A stretch of 64,000 nucleotides of DNA, from positions 18,578,621 through 18,642,620 of the forward strand of contig OY992840.1 in NCBI GenBank assembly GCA_963921425.1. The letters run 5' to 3'. Under the pieces are notes generated by a model. It did not search any database. It had not been told where the DNA came from and saw only the letters and a list, made by a program, of their open reading frames with translations. Origin of the DNA: Dryas octopetala. Lineage: Eukaryota > Streptophyta > Magnoliopsida > Rosales > Rosaceae. Of this stretch, positions 22,920 through 34,401 are shown piece after piece (within the stretch, counting starts at the first letter, position 1; every line of letters starts with the position of its first letter). A program made the translations under genes and the position numbers.

Positions 22920-24392
22920 ATGCCAGATATTCAACTGAAACATCACACATTACGATCTCATGGAGGCCAAGTTGCTAAAGTGCACAAGTATGACTGGTTA
23001 ATTCTTCTGCTTCTTGCGGCCATTGATCTTGTTTTGAATGTTATAGAGCCTTTTCACCGTTTTGTTAGTGAAGAAATGATGACTGATCTGAAATACCCTT
23101 TTCAAAAAGATACTATACCCTTTTGGGCTGTTCCAGTACGTATCTGATTCTCACAATCTCATATATATCTTTGTACCTTACACTGGATAATGACTATATC
23201 TTCACTTCTTGTATCAGTTTTATGCATTTTTCTTGCCGATTGCCATCTTTCTTGTGTACTACGTTTACAAAAAGGATGTTTATGATTTGCACCATGCCCT
23301 ATTGGGTATGTCCATTGCCTTTTAGGCTTCAACTATGAACTATACCAGATTTTTCTTTTCTGTTTGAGGGCTAATGATCACATTTGCAACTTAGGTCTTT
23401 GCTATTCTGCTCTAATAACTCTTGTTATAACGGATTCCATCAAAGATGCTGTTGGTCGCCCCCGTCCAAACTTCTTTTGGCGGTGTTTTCCTGATGGAAT
23501 AGGTGTAGGTGACAATGTGCTTTTCCTATTACTTAATCCTAGTAAAGGGATTGTCCTTGCACTATGCTGATTTTGCTTCCCATACTACTTGTCAATGGCA
23601 TCTGCAGAGATTTGATCCTGTCACCAACAATGCTATCTGTACTGGGGATAAGAAAATTCTAAAGGAAGGACATAAAAGCTTTCCTAGTGGCCATACTTCA
23701 TGTAAGTGAGAAAGCTAGTTTAGATGATTAATGGACATAAAAAAAGACTGTGCATAATTGGGTTTGTGTCAATATGCAGTTTCATTTGCAGGTCTTGGTT
23801 TTCTTGCATGGTGGTTGTCAGGGAAAATTAGAGTGTTTGATCGTAGGGGCCATGCTGCAAAGCTCTGTATTGTCCTTCTTCCATTACTTTCTGCTGCTCT
23901 TGTAGGAATCTCTCGCGTAGATGACTATTGGCATCACTGGCAAGATGTCTTTGCAGGAGGTCTAATAGGTTTGTATACTAAATGAATGATAAAATTTTCA
24001 TTTCCTTCCACTATAAAACTTAATTTAGCAAATGGATGGTAATCAATATATTGGAACATTTGATTTGTTTATGTGCAGGAATTGTCATTTCTTCAATTTG
24101 TTATTTGCAGGCCTTCCCTCTCCCACACCAGGATGGTACGTCTACTATCTCAACTACCTCTTCTTGTTTTTTCTTTTTTTTCTTTCCTGATGGATATCTT
24201 AATCAATTCTTGTTAGCATAGCTTTTCCATGTATATAATCTTTGGACTCTTAATGTTGGACTTGCAGGGTGGGCACCTCATGCATATTTTTCAATGCTAG
24301 CTACAGAGAGGAATGGTTGCCGGTCCATGTCCTCACCCACAAGTTCTGATTATCTTCGGCGAACAGATGTTGAAAATCCAGATTCATTTTGA
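22920..24392 (+). CDS. Lipid phosphate phosphatase (PAP2 family)
   Basis: Seven exons (22920-23135, 23218-23305, 23395-23504, 23608-23701, 23780-23968, 24079-24135, 24268-24392) sum to 879 bp, 292 residues, all in phase. The enzyme removes phosphate from phosphatidic acid or diacylglycerol pyrophosphate at membranes. All three PAP2 motifs are intact: KDAVGRPRP (K118, R125), PSGHT (H167) and [12 protein letters not shown] (R215, H221, D225). Hydrophobic segments lie before and between them, with [20 protein letters not shown] first, giving the expected six-span layout. The tail after [10 protein letters not shown] is short and ends VENPDSF, shorter than the Arabidopsis LPP2 tail I remember. 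I recall an LPP2-type gene (AT1G15080) lying near the AT1G15060 hydrolase paralogue, consistent with old synteny. Confidence 0.95.
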
Positions 24393-25008
24393 GGCATGTT
24401 ACTGGAAGCAATGGAATTAGCTGGGAGAAGATACTGATTCTGCAGTTGTGTATGTCAAGTAGAAATCCTAAGTAATGTAGATACTTGTATATGCATGAGA
24501 TACACTTCACTAGTTCACTTGATGACTCCATATCATATGTGTACGCTCCTAACTTCATTCTTTATTCATTGAAAATTTTACAATGTCTTACTTTCCTAGT
24601 TTCAATCAAATTCATGGTGGTTATGGTCTAAATATTGCAGCTTTATTTATATATATATACATATATTCCTCTGGTCTTTTGACAGGTGAAATTCTGGAAT
24701 ATTAGAAAAGGTTTTTAAAGGAAAAATTAATCTAAAGTCAAAAAAAGAAAATGTTACAGGTAAGTTGCCGGGCCGTCTTATTTAATGCTTACTGAAACCC
24801 CAACCCAACTTTGAGGAACCGTTGGGTGTTAATTGGTGAATGGTGGCAATAAATAAAGTCCATTACATAACATGTGCTGCGCTGCACTGCTTGCCTGCTT
24901 TCATTAATTCCTCCAGTTTAAGCCACTTGGACGACTTTCCTATTTTGCCTTTGAATAAATAGCTTCATCTTCATCTTCATTTACATACTATATGCCTTGC
25001 TCATGTAG

Positions 25009-25046
<38 letters not shown>

Positions 25047-25088
25047 CTGTCATAAAATATGCAGACATTTAACACATTTTGGGGAAAC
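24393..25088. other. Phosphatase 3' UTR and promoter of small basic gene 1
   Basis: AT-rich. The segment near 24822 (GTTGGGTGTTAATTGGTGA) recurs near 26523 upstream of the second paralogue, so the upstream DNA was duplicated too. A CT run and (TA)n lie at 25013-25046. Confidence 0.5.
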
Positions 25089-25373
25089 ATGAAGAGGTAC
25101 AGGAGGAGAAGACGATATCGTAGACTGAGAAGTGTGGTTACTGATGAGGAAAATGCAAATGCAATGAATTCAATGGCAGAAGGGAAACGTCTCAAGTTTT
25201 GGAAAATTAGAGTGACCCCGAAACTGCGAGTGAAGATTACATCATCAATTGTGCTTTTAAAAAGGCTTAGAAATGCTTATGTGGGAATGATGCTTTGTTT
25301 TGCTGGTCGTGTTATGCAATTGAATAATGGTAATGTTCACTTATTTCAGAAGACTAATAAGTTTGGCTTATAG
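25089..25373 (+). CDS. Small basic plant protein, tandem copy 1 (unknown function)
   Basis: A single exon of 94 residues, starting MKRYRRRRRYRRLRSVVTDE. It shares with the copy at 27070 an Arg/Tyr-rich head, the phrase VTD(D/E)(E)EN, a middle RVT(P/A)KL..KI(T)SSI(V/L)LLKR(L/F)R(N/D)(A/V)YV and the near-identical VMQLNNGN(V/S)(H/Y)LF(Q/K). No signal peptide, membrane span or known domain is seen. An in-frame ATG at 25059 is possible, but alignment with the second copy supports 25089. I recognise the pattern as a plant-specific small-protein family but cannot name a function. Confidence 0.75.
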   Translation: MKRYRRRRRYRRLRSVVTDEENANAMNSMAEGKRLKFWKIRVTPKLRVKITSSIVLLKRLRNAYVGMMLCFAGRVMQLNNGNVHLFQKTNKFGL

Positions 25374-25686
25374 AATTCTTACTATTAAGCTCAAGAGCAA
25401 TTTGTATCCTTTTGTATATGTGAATGGAAACAACCCATTTTTTTAGAACAAATTCTCTATAATTCTGTCTGCCTCCTGATGGTAGACTGCAGAAGGAATA
25501 CTTTGATTCCACTTTATTAATCTTGTGAGTTTTATTTTCTGGGACAATATAGCAGGGGAAAACATGCATTTTGCAGTTGAAAAGATAAAGATTTCTTCAG
25601 AAAGTAGTAGAATAAGCTAAAATTGCTGAAACAAATCTTAGATCAAGGTTCGATTGGCAAAAGAGAATTCACAAAATTCATAAATC

Positions 25687-25878
25687 ATAATGTATGTTAT
25701 GTACCTCAAGCATACAGACAGTGGTGAAGACAACATTAGAAAAGAGAGTGGTATATAGCACCAAAGCTTCTTCATGATGCATGATTTGAATGATGGGGGG
25801 CTGATGCAAAGCAAGGAGATTCACAGCGCGTGTTGCAGATATAACTGGAACAACTCTTCTCCGATGCTCTCTCAAGCT
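25687..25878 (-). other. Orphan exon-like coding fragment
   Basis: Between a CAG acceptor and a GAG|GTAC donor the minus strand is open and reads LREHRRRVVPVISATRAVNL then LALHQPPIIQIMHHEEALVL and a hydrophobic end. Base use looks coding, but no flanking exons are seen on either side and I do not recognise the family. It could be a gene fragment carried in by duplication or transposition. Confidence 0.35.
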
Positions 25879-26277
25879 GTAAAATCATGAAAATCCTTCA
25901 TGACAAATATCATTTTCTTTGTAAAATTAAATTAAGACTTGGATTTGGAAGCTCAAGTAGTATCAGTTGGACTAGTACAAGAGTTTCTTAGTATGCAATA
26001 CACAAGTATATGATGAGTCAATTTCTACATGTAAGGTATTTATGAGGTAATTGTAGCTGATAAAGTTAAAAATTAAACAGAGCTGTCAAGTCTGCATTTC
26101 TTATAAGGTGTTAAATTAGAGGGTGTGATCTGTAATTCTCTATTGTATTTACCTATCACAAAGAAGGATAGTAATTGTCTAGCCGTGAAATAATTAATAA
26201 GAATCACTTAGGAATCTGTCATATCTCTTAACTGAAGAAAAAAGTGTCAATGATCTTTCCAGGCTCAAATTTACAGT

Positions 26278-26470
26278 AGTGCTAGACATCCCACATTTTT
26301 ATACCATAATTTCATACCACCTTATGTGGCAACTTACATGGCATTCATGCATTGGACAGTAAAAAATAAAAACAAAAATCCAAAAAGAAAAAGAAAAATT
26401 TTGTCCAGTAAAATAATGACACGTAAGATGGTATAAAAATATGGTATAAAAATGTGGTAAATATAGCATT
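26278..26470. mobile_element. MITE-like element, about 190 bp
   Basis: The left end (GTGCTAGACATCCCACATTT then TTATACCATAATTTCATACCACCTTA) is the inverted match of the right end (TAAGATGGTATAAAAATATG ... ATATAGCAT). The arms are about 50 bp. A target duplication could not be assigned, so the superfamily is open. Confidence 0.6.
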
Positions 26471-26954
26471 ATTCTCAAACTTATTACTTAGCTAAAATCA
26501 AGCCACAACTTCCAAAATACAGTTGGGTGTTAATTGGTGACAACATATAAAGCCAGTTCACATGGTCTGCACGGTTAGCTGCTGACTATTGGTTCCTGCA
26601 ATTTGAAAACTTTACCTACTTTAACCAATCTGTCCTCTTATTAAAGTAATCTTCATTCACAATTCCTGCATGACTACTCACTTTGATTTTTTCACCAACT
26701 CTTTAGTATTGAGTACTTACCACAACTCCATTCACCCATCTTTCTCTTTGGTATAGCAACTTTACTCTACCTCATAAACTTCCCATTTGCTAATCTTTGC
26801 TTTTGGTCCCAGTCACAACTACTTTTGGTTATGAGTTACTCAACTCCTTTAATTCACTCCTACTTTCTTTGATAATGCGTGTAGGTATGCAGTATGCTGT
26901 AACCTCCCACTCATGGCCTCACCATATAGCTCCATTTACCCATCTTCCCTTTCA

Positions 26955-26995
<41 letters not shown>

Positions 26996-27069
26996 CCCAG
27001 AGAGACACACTCACACACCCCACAAGACCTATGAAGAGTAACATACAGTAAATTCCATTTTGGGAAAGC

Positions 27070-27354
27070 ATGGAGTGCTACAGATCAAGATACCATAGAC
27101 TAGACAGTTTGGTAACTGATGATCATGAAGAGGAAAATCAGAAGATTGCAGTGTTGGGAAGTCAGAGTGATCTTAAGTACTACATGAAGTTTAGAGTGAC
27201 AGCAAAACTGCATCAGAAGATAATGTCCTCAATTCTGCTCCTGAAAAGGTTCAGAGATGTTTATGTGGAAGCAATGCATACACTGGCCGAACATGTTATG
27301 CAGTTGAACAACGGCAACTCTTACTTGTTTAAGAGGCTTCCAAATGCTCCATAA
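27070..27354 (+). CDS. Small basic plant protein, tandem copy 2 (unknown function)
   Basis: A single exon of 94 residues starting MECYRSRYHRLDSLVTDDHE, the same length as copy 1 about 2 kb upstream. The N-terminus has fewer arginines (MECYRSRYHR against MKRYRRRRRYR), while the C-terminal core MSSILLLKRFRDVYVEAMHT and VMQLNNGN is retained. A long CT run sits 65-110 bases upstream, as in copy 1. No domain or signal peptide is seen. The pair arose by tandem duplication that included promoter DNA. Confidence 0.75.
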   Translation: MECYRSRYHRLDSLVTDDHEEENQKIAVLGSQSDLKYYMKFRVTAKLHQKIMSSILLLKRFRDVYVEAMHTLAEHVMQLNNGNSYLFKRLPNAP

Positions 27355-27804
27355 CTAGTTCTCAGCAGCAGCAGCTCCAGAATAAGCTCTTAAAAGCTGA
27401 TCAAGGAAATAAATTTAAGGATAAGTAGTACTTTTGATTTGTGGGTATGTTTGGATTAGTACTCTTGTATTATATAATTATCTGATCTATCTGTCTTCAG
27501 TTCAAAGGAACATATAATATTACAAAGTTTTGTCCTCGCTTGGATTTATAACAAGAATGACCTGGTGGACTGCAGAGGCCTAATTGTATTGTATTTACTT
27601 GTATATACTTAAATTGTGAGAAAAGTAATTTATTTAACATTGATTAACTTGGTTCTAATTTCAATGGAGTCATGTGAGTAGGTAGTGGTAAGAAAAATTG
27701 GATGCACTGCACATAGCTAGCTAGCTATATATAATAGCTAAAAGCATGGAGAGTATTTGCACATTGATGCACAAATTGATATTAGTATTGGTGTAAGAGA
27801 AGAA
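27355..27804. other. Intergenic, 3' of small basic gene 2
   Basis: AT-rich, with GCTAGCTAGCTA near 27716; the end is promoter or 5' UTR of the first secreted-peptide gene. No gene seen. Confidence 0.5.
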
Positions 27805-29145
27805 ATGGGCGTGATCTCTTTGCTCATCCACTCTCTTGTGGTGGTTGTCTTGGTCGCTGCCATATTCACTGTGCAGCTAGGTTTGGTCCGAGCAGGTATG
27901 TATTAATTAATATTCGCTCTATAATATATTGATTATACTTTTAATTAAATTTGGTGCAAGTTATATATAGGAGAGTGGTTTGAATGCTTTGTTTTCTTTT
28001 ATTCTTAATTGTGTATTATAAATTTAAGAATTGTAAATACATAGATGTAACTTCACTCAAATTCAAAAAATATTACGATTTCATTTAATCTTAAGAAATG
28101 TACAGCAATATTTGATTCTACTTGTGGCAGAGGATAGAAATATAATAAGGGAACTGCGAGAAAGGAGGGCACCTCCTTTTCGTCCGTCGACACCACTTGC
28201 GAACCAACATCCGGGCATGAGAGTACCTGCTGCTCCTGGGCCTCCTGGGCCTCCTGGGCCTCCTGGGCCTCCTGGGCCTCCTGGCCTCCCGGGCCTTCTG
28301 GGCCTCCTCCCCCTCCGCTTTCAAAAATTGTCAATTAATCTATTTGATGGCCCAACTTTAATAATAACATGTAGCCCAGTACTCCAGATGCTTTCAATTT
28401 TGAAACTAAACAAATATATATATATATGTACAAGTTTTTCTTGTTATGTGTTAACATTTATTTTCAATTGGTAGCTTAAAGCTTTTGTAATTTATTTGCT
28501 TTTATTATTAAACATGGTTTCCGTTGTTGACTTTCTTGTCAGTTGTCACGGATGGAATGGATCAGCTAATTAGCGTTTATCATAAGTGCTTTCTTTTTTC
28601 GGTATTTGACCCGCCAATTACCCAAACAACATCGATATAATTGGTTTTAATTAATCTAATCTTGACGCGTGAATTGCAAGGTATATTATATATTGATAAT
28701 ATATATTTTAGATTCCAAATGAATTAAGATATAACCCTTACAATGAATGTTAAGTTTTATATTAATATGCCAACAACTATCTGGTTAAGTGGCACCTTAT
28801 CTCTTTTTATGGGAGGAGAGTACAAATTTTATAAATTAGTTGTTGATTAATAAAAAAAGTGTCTATAATTCTCCTCTTCACTAGCATTATTATTATTATT
28901 ATTCTTCACTAGCAATATAAAATATATATAGTCCATTTTGACTGATTATATATATATATGTATATCTATATGAGTATATATTGGGTATTTTAATTGCAGA
29001 TGATGATATGAGGGTGTGGACTGTAGAAAGAACACGCATATTGCGAAGCCCACCACCTCCCTATTCAAATAAGAAGGTCACTAATTTCAAACCAGCCGTG
29101 GGCCGCGGGGCTGTCCCAATTGCTCCTCCACCTGCTGCAAGATGA
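27805..29145 (+). CDS. Secreted proline-rich peptide precursor, cluster member A
   Basis: Exon 1 (27805-27895) encodes a signal peptide MGVISLLIHSLVVVVLVAAI... ending FTVQLGLVRA. A phase-1 intron follows. Exon 3 (29000-29145) continues DDDMRVWTVERTRILRSPPP and ends VGRGAVPIAPPPAAR, giving 78 residues. The layout (hydrophobic exon, intron at the cleavage region, short Pro-rich exon) is shared with genes at 30465, 32782 and 39087. The precursor size suits a secreted signalling peptide. The tail loosely resembles the PIP core of IDA-type peptides but lacks its ending, so no family is assigned. An alternative 3' exon at 28131 is also in the right phase. No expression evidence is available. Confidence 0.65.
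28131..28474 (+). CDS. Alternative 3' exon of gene A, with collagen-like GPP repeat
   Basis: After a good acceptor (TTGTGGCAG) the sequence is open in the phase required by exon 1 at 27805: EDRNIIRELRERRAPPFRPS, then LANQHPGMRVPAAPGPPGPP. A 9-bp unit (CCTCCTGGG) repeated about six times encodes five Gly-Pro-Pro triplets, then GLPGLLGLL and a frame to 28474. One frame over, the end reads GPPPPPLSKIVN and stops, more like the other cluster members, so the repeat may have slipped. It could be an alternative terminal exon or the remnant of a duplicated gene whose first exon was lost. Confidence 0.35.
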
Positions 29146-30464
29146 TCAAGTCACACTCGGAGAATTAATATATATATATATATATTTCAAGTTTAATTTA
29201 TGTGTTGTGTGTGTACATATATATATATATATATAGGGTTGTTATATATATAAGCTCATTCAGGGATGAACGTCCGCACGTTCGTTCGACATCTGACGCC
29301 GAGTGTTCGGCGACTACTGGCGAGTGCTTGGTTGCAAAATTTTGCAGCTACCGTTATGGTTTAGTTCCGGGATTTCGGACCCTTAAATAACACCTATACT
29401 GAGCTCATTTTATATTTTACGAAAGGATGAGATGAAAAAATAGAAGTTTATTTTCAAAATTCGGTGGAAGCAGCACTCGCCTGTATTAAAAAAATATTAC
29501 TCGAATATATATATAGTCATTAAGTTTTTTTTTTTTTTCAAATAATCGTTGTTCATCAAATTGCTCTATTAATTGATTTGTGATCTGGTTCCTATGATCA
29601 TCAGTATTGTTCAATGAGCTCGAGGCCGTCAAATTGACATTTCTACCTCCGTCTACAAAACACATATATATCAAACTATCAAAGCCTTTTTTGTTTTTTC
29701 TATTTGGTGTATGTGGTTAAGAAAGAGATGCGTGGGTTCCTCACTGCCCAATAATTTTTTTTTTTTTTTTGGGTACAATACTCCCAATAATAATATATTT
29801 CAAAAAATGGGTAGGATGTGCGATTTTTAGTAATGTTTGATTTCAAACTATATGACCAGTCAAATTTATAAGAAAATTTAGGAGAAACAGTATATATATA
29901 TATATATATATTGTGAGATATTTATAAGAAAATTTAGGAAAAACAGTTGGACAAATAATATCTTCCTTATAAGAATCAAATGAAATTATAATTTAAAAAA
30001 TATAGACTTTCTCCTTCAAATTTCAATTAGTTAGTTTTAGATTATCTCTGATTCCATGGCTAATAAGCCTAATATATCGTTCCTATTACGTTAATTAGCA
30101 TGTTCCATTGCCATAATATATAATTATATACCTTTCAACAAAAATTTCCAAAGTTGTAACAAAAAAAAAAAAAATCAAAGTCAAAGTCAAAGCCAACGCC
30201 GGTTTTGCCACTTCTTTGAGTTTTTTCCGGCCCGTCCATGTATACATTACGTACTTTGTTTTACTTTTCTCATAATTTTTAGAAATGCAACTTAATTTCT
30301 TATATTCATATATGACTCTGCGTTTTCAAATCTTTCACTACAACTTAATTAGGAAGTTAAGGAGTTCCTTATATACATATAAGAAGGCAAGAGGCCAAGA
30401 GGAATTGAATGACTTGCAATTCATTCATTTAAGGAGTACTTGATTATATAAATATACAAGATCG
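29146..30464. other. Spacer between peptide genes A and B, with duplicated blocks
   Basis: AT-rich with (TA)n runs at 29168-29185 and 29217-29236. The block 29511-29757 (AAATAATCGTTGTTCAT..., TGATTTGTGATCTGGTTCCT, AGAGATGCGTGGGTTCCT) is repeated at 32163-32470 upstream of gene C. The block 30175-30395 (CAAAGTCAAAGCCAACGC, GCGTTTTCAAATC, AATTAGGAAGTTAAGGAGTT) recurs at 38245-38400 upstream of gene D. These show that the peptide genes spread by segmental duplication. Confidence 0.65.
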
Positions 30465-30798
30465 ATGGGCCTCTCACCATTCTCTTTGATCCGTGTTCTC
30501 ATGCTCCTTATGATATTCATTGCTTCATTCTTGTGCATGCAATCAGCTCACGTAGTTCACGCAGGTTTCTAATTCTTCTATATATATATTTAACACCCAA
30601 TATATATTTATATTACTCTTATCTAATTTGTCTATAATTCAATTACAGATTTACAGGGTGAATGATTCATATTAATTAATATTACTGAGCGGGTTTGATT
30701 AATTAATCGTTGCAGATCCAAAACCTAGAAAGCTGAGATCGGAGCCAAACTCACCCCCTTCTCCTGTTAAAGGCCCAGCACCAGGTCAAACTGGCTAA
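30465..30798 (+). CDS. Secreted proline-rich peptide precursor, cluster member B
   Basis: Exons 30465-30564 and 30716-30798 join in phase 1 to give 60 residues. Exon 1 is a signal peptide starting MGLSPFSLIRVLMLLMIFIA and ending SAHVVHA. Exon 2 reads DPKPRKLRSEPNSPPSPVKG then PAPGQTG. The start MGLS...LIR and the Gln before the cleavage region match member D. The phrase (D)xKxRKLR at the start of exon 2 is shared with D (DLKLRKLGG). No Cys is present in the predicted mature part, so a linear peptide is expected. The function is unknown. Confidence 0.65.
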
Positions 30799-32781
30799 TT
30801 AATTAAGCATCCATCGATGGATCATATATACTAGTTTTTTCATTTTAATATATTTTGATTAAAAAGCCTAGCTAACGGCTTCACAATTTGTTTAAGTGAT
30901 TGAATATTGTGACCGATCGATCATGTCATCATGAACATACTAGTCTGATATTACATGTATACATAAAGAAATTACTTGTAAATTTTTAATTTGTGTTATA
31001 TTTGTGGCGTTACTCATTTTCATTTTAAAAATATTTTAACCATTTAGTTATCCAATAGTCCAAATCAATACACATAAGCGCGCAGCCTCTTAATTCCACT
31101 CAAAATCTGTAGCCTATATATATATATATATATATATGCATATTGCATGCATGTCTATGAGTTTATGATCCCCTCTCTCTCCTCTCGCAAACCTACTTTA
31201 CCCAGAGGATTTCATCATTAATTTGACACCTTATAGAGCGATGACCTCCCTCATTTATCCACACAATATATTTACATTTATTTTGGTGGTTAATAAATTT
31301 TCTTTTATCTGCACCCAAAGCCCTACCCTAGCTAGCTTTTTGTTTTTTTTCTCATGAAGGAGATATCAGGCGCTGTTATCGATCTTGCAAGACATGCACT
31401 AATAATTTGTGAGGAAATTCTTCTGGACCCATTATCCTGCAAAACATGCACTAATGTGTGGGCCTTTTATCTAGCAAACAGCCTTTAGTATCTTATCTAA
31501 TTAGAAAGCTTAATATATTTTCTCCTTGTAGCCAAGTACTAATTTTTCTCTTAAAAATGAAAAATCTTGAAGAAACTTGTATAATTTAATGTTTTTCTTG
31601 GAGCATTAATTTCTCCCTGAAGAATGAATCATAATTTTAGACGTGTTAAATTATGAAGATAAATTGCTCATTATAAAAAATAATAAAATAAAATCATGTC
31701 AAAGTATTTATTGTGTGCCAATGACTAACTGCAACATACCCAAGATACATACAATATTCGTACCAAGGAAAATAAGTATATATAGAGGGGATAATAAATT
31801 TTATATATATTGCATAAATGAAACGAGATCTTCGTCTTTTACCTAAGAAAATCTTATTGGGTATAACCGATATTTCTGCAATTAATATATATTTATGTAA
31901 GAAAATCAAGATGAGAATATCACAATTGAAATCCTAATTTAATTTCCGTAATATTAAAATGAACCTACTCAATTCACCACTTCAAAGTCTTCAATTAAGA
32001 TATAACCGTTAAAATGAATTTTTAAATTTACATTAATATGTTAATAACTATTTAATTTAGTGGCACTTTATCTCTCTTTTGTGGGAGGAGGTTTTGAGTT
32101 CAAATTTTATAATTAGTTGTTGATTAATAAAATAAGTGTCTAAAATTTCAAATTTTGTAAAAAAGTCATTAAGTTTTCTTTTTCAAATAATCGTTGTTCA
32201 TTAAATTACTGTATTAATTGATTTGTGATCTGGTTCCTATGATCAATTGTGATCAATCTCTGATCTTCCATTAGTATACAAAAATGTTAATTAAAGTTGA
32301 TGCATATTCAACACATTGTAAAATAGTTTAATCTTGTTTTGTTTAATGAGGCCGTCAATTTGTCATTTCAACCTCCATCTACAAAACATTTATATATCAA
32401 AGCCTTTTTTCACTTTTCTTTTTGGTGTATGTGGTTAAAAAAGAGATGCGTGGGTTCCTAACTGCCCAATATATTAAAAAAAAAACGATGGGATATATGT
32501 GAGATTTTTAGTAATGTTTGATTTCAAACTGTATGACCAGTCAAATTGTTTACATTTTTTTATTTGTTGGGGAAGAAGATGTTGAAAACTTGAAACTCAG
32601 ATTCCAATTTAATAAACTTCTCTATAGTTGACGAAGAGTTAAAAAAAAGAAGAAAAGAGTCTTGTCAAAGTGGGTTGGTATGACATATAGCGTGAATTGT
32701 CACTATAAATATATATTATTTATGTCAATGAAGCGATATTGAGAATTGAAGCAAGATTTATACAAAATTAACTCTAAATCA
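30799..32781. other. Spacer between peptide genes B and C
   Basis: AT-rich; no exon recognised. The block 31250-31900 (TTTTCTTTTATCTGCACCCAAAGCCCTACCCTAGCTA..., GCACTAATGTGTGGGCCTTT) is repeated at 33445-34000 downstream of gene C. The stretch 32000-32160 matches 28720-28870 near gene A. So both flanks of these genes are duplicated. Confidence 0.6.
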
Positions 32782-33170
32782 ATGTCTTCCTTCTTGAGAA
32801 CTCTGATTCTGCTTGTATTAATTGGGTTGATCACCTTTGCCATGCAGACAGCTCAAGTTGGTGCAGGTTTGTATATATATATATGCATAATATTACTCTC
32901 TCTAAAGTCGAAATTCATGTAATAATGTTCCTATTCAATTTGAAAAAGTAATTAAGGAAATATATATAATGATATATATTGTGCGCGCAGTTTGAGGGAT
33001 ATATCGATCTCATTATGATCAGTAAATTAAGAATATATATATATATATAAATATGTATATATGGTGGAGTGATTAATGAATAAATGTGTGGTGGTTTTTC
33101 AGGTCCAAGCCCACCCCCTCCTCCAAAGAGAGCCACAGGCCCTCATCCATTGCCACCTCCTACCGATTGA
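32782..33170 (+). CDS. Secreted proline-rich peptide precursor, cluster member C
   Basis: Exons 32782-32866 and 33103-33170 join in phase 1 to give 50 residues, the shortest of the set. Exon 1 is a signal peptide starting MSSFLRTLILLVLIGLITFA and ending MQTAQVGA. The mature part is only 22 residues: GPSPPPPPKRATGPHPLPPP plus TD. SPPPP is shared with members A and D. Nothing marks it as broken. With a mature part this short it may be released whole after signal-peptide removal. Confidence 0.62.
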
Positions 33171-34401
33171 CCTTCACAGCTGGGATCTCAGTTAATATAT
33201 ACGAATAACCAACCTAGTAAATTTGGGTTATGCATGTCTGGCATTAGTTAATTACTTTGTATGTTTTTATATTAATGGTAATACAATTAATTAATGATAC
33301 GGCTCTTTCTTGAAGTGATATCCTCTCTCAAATAATTATTATTCTTTTTGAATGTTTAACGGATCACCAAGTTGATCACCAAGTTGTTTGATACGGGAAT
33401 TAGGGAAGATGTCATACTTTCATTGCTATAGACTTCATTCAGTGCGAATATACATTTATTTTGGGGGTTAAGTAAATTTTCTTTTATCTGTACCCAAAGC
33501 CCTACCCTAGCTATCTTTTTTTTTTTTTTTTTGTTCTCATGAAGGAGATATGAGGCCCAGACATTTTCGTTGGGCCTATCATCTTGTAAGATGGCACTAA
33601 TTTGTGAGAAGATTTTGCTGGACCCATTACTTGCAAAACATGCACTAATGTGTGGGCCTTTATCTAGCAAACAGCCTTTAGATCTGATCTAATTAGGAAG
33701 CTTAATATCTTTTCTCCTAGTAGCCAAGTACTAATTTTTCTCTTAAAAAAGAAAATTATTATAAAAAATGTTTTTTCTTTGGAGCAACTTCTCCTTGAAA
33801 AACCAATCACCATTTTAAAAGTGTTAAATTATGAAGAGAAATTGTTAATTTAAAAAATAAAATAAAATAAAATCTACACATGTTAAAGTATGATTGCGTG
33901 CCAATGACTAACTGCACCCCAAGATACAGACAATAATCGTACCAAGGAAAATATGTATAAAGGAGAAAATAAATTTTATATCGCATAAATGAAACGAGAT
34001 CGTCGTCTTATACATAAGACTCCTAGAAAAGAGAGTATCAGAAGATTTCTGCAATATTTACGTGGGAAAATCAAGATGAGAGTATCACAATTGAAATCCT
34101 AATTAATTGCCGTAATATCAAAATAACCTACTTAATTCACCCACTTCAAAGTCTTCAATTACCGACATAAATTAACAAAAGAAAAAGGTTTTGCCGACAT
34201 TTAAAAAAAAAAAAACAAAAGAAGGGCCCAAAAAAAAGCCCATGAACATAGGTCCATAACTCTATAAATACCACACGCTCTCAGTCTGTCTGCCACACGC
34301 TCATTTTTGTCTCAAATCCACTAGAGAGTTAGATAGGAGTCCTTCTCTCTTTAAAAAACCCTAGTATTCAACGTCACATAGTCCTCGATCGATTGTCTGC
34401 A
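33171..34401. other. Spacer between gene C and the HMA-like gene
   Basis: Contains the second copy of the 31250-31900 block, a T-run at 33519-33532 and an A-run at 34202-34215. A CTATAAATACC box at 34261-34271, about 135 bases before the next start codon, is a likely TATA box. Confidence 0.55.
34262..34270 (+). promoter_or_regulatory. Likely TATA box of the HMA-like gene
   Basis: TATAAATAC followed by a CT-rich leader, about 135 bases upstream of the ATG at 34402. Confidence 0.55.

Larger units (their letters stand above)
25377..27069. other. Spacer between the two small basic genes
   Basis: AT-rich. It holds a MITE-like repeat at 26278-26470, an orphan exon-like stretch on the minus strand (25875-25687) and a CT microsatellite at 26958-26993 just before the second copy. 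The segment 26523-26590 matches the region upstream of copy 1. Confidence 0.5.

Noticed and set aside
27805..29145. Calling gene A an IDA-like peptide from GAVPIAPPPAAR
   Set aside because: The resemblance to the PIP core is faint, the terminal RHN-type end is missing and the other cluster members do not share it.
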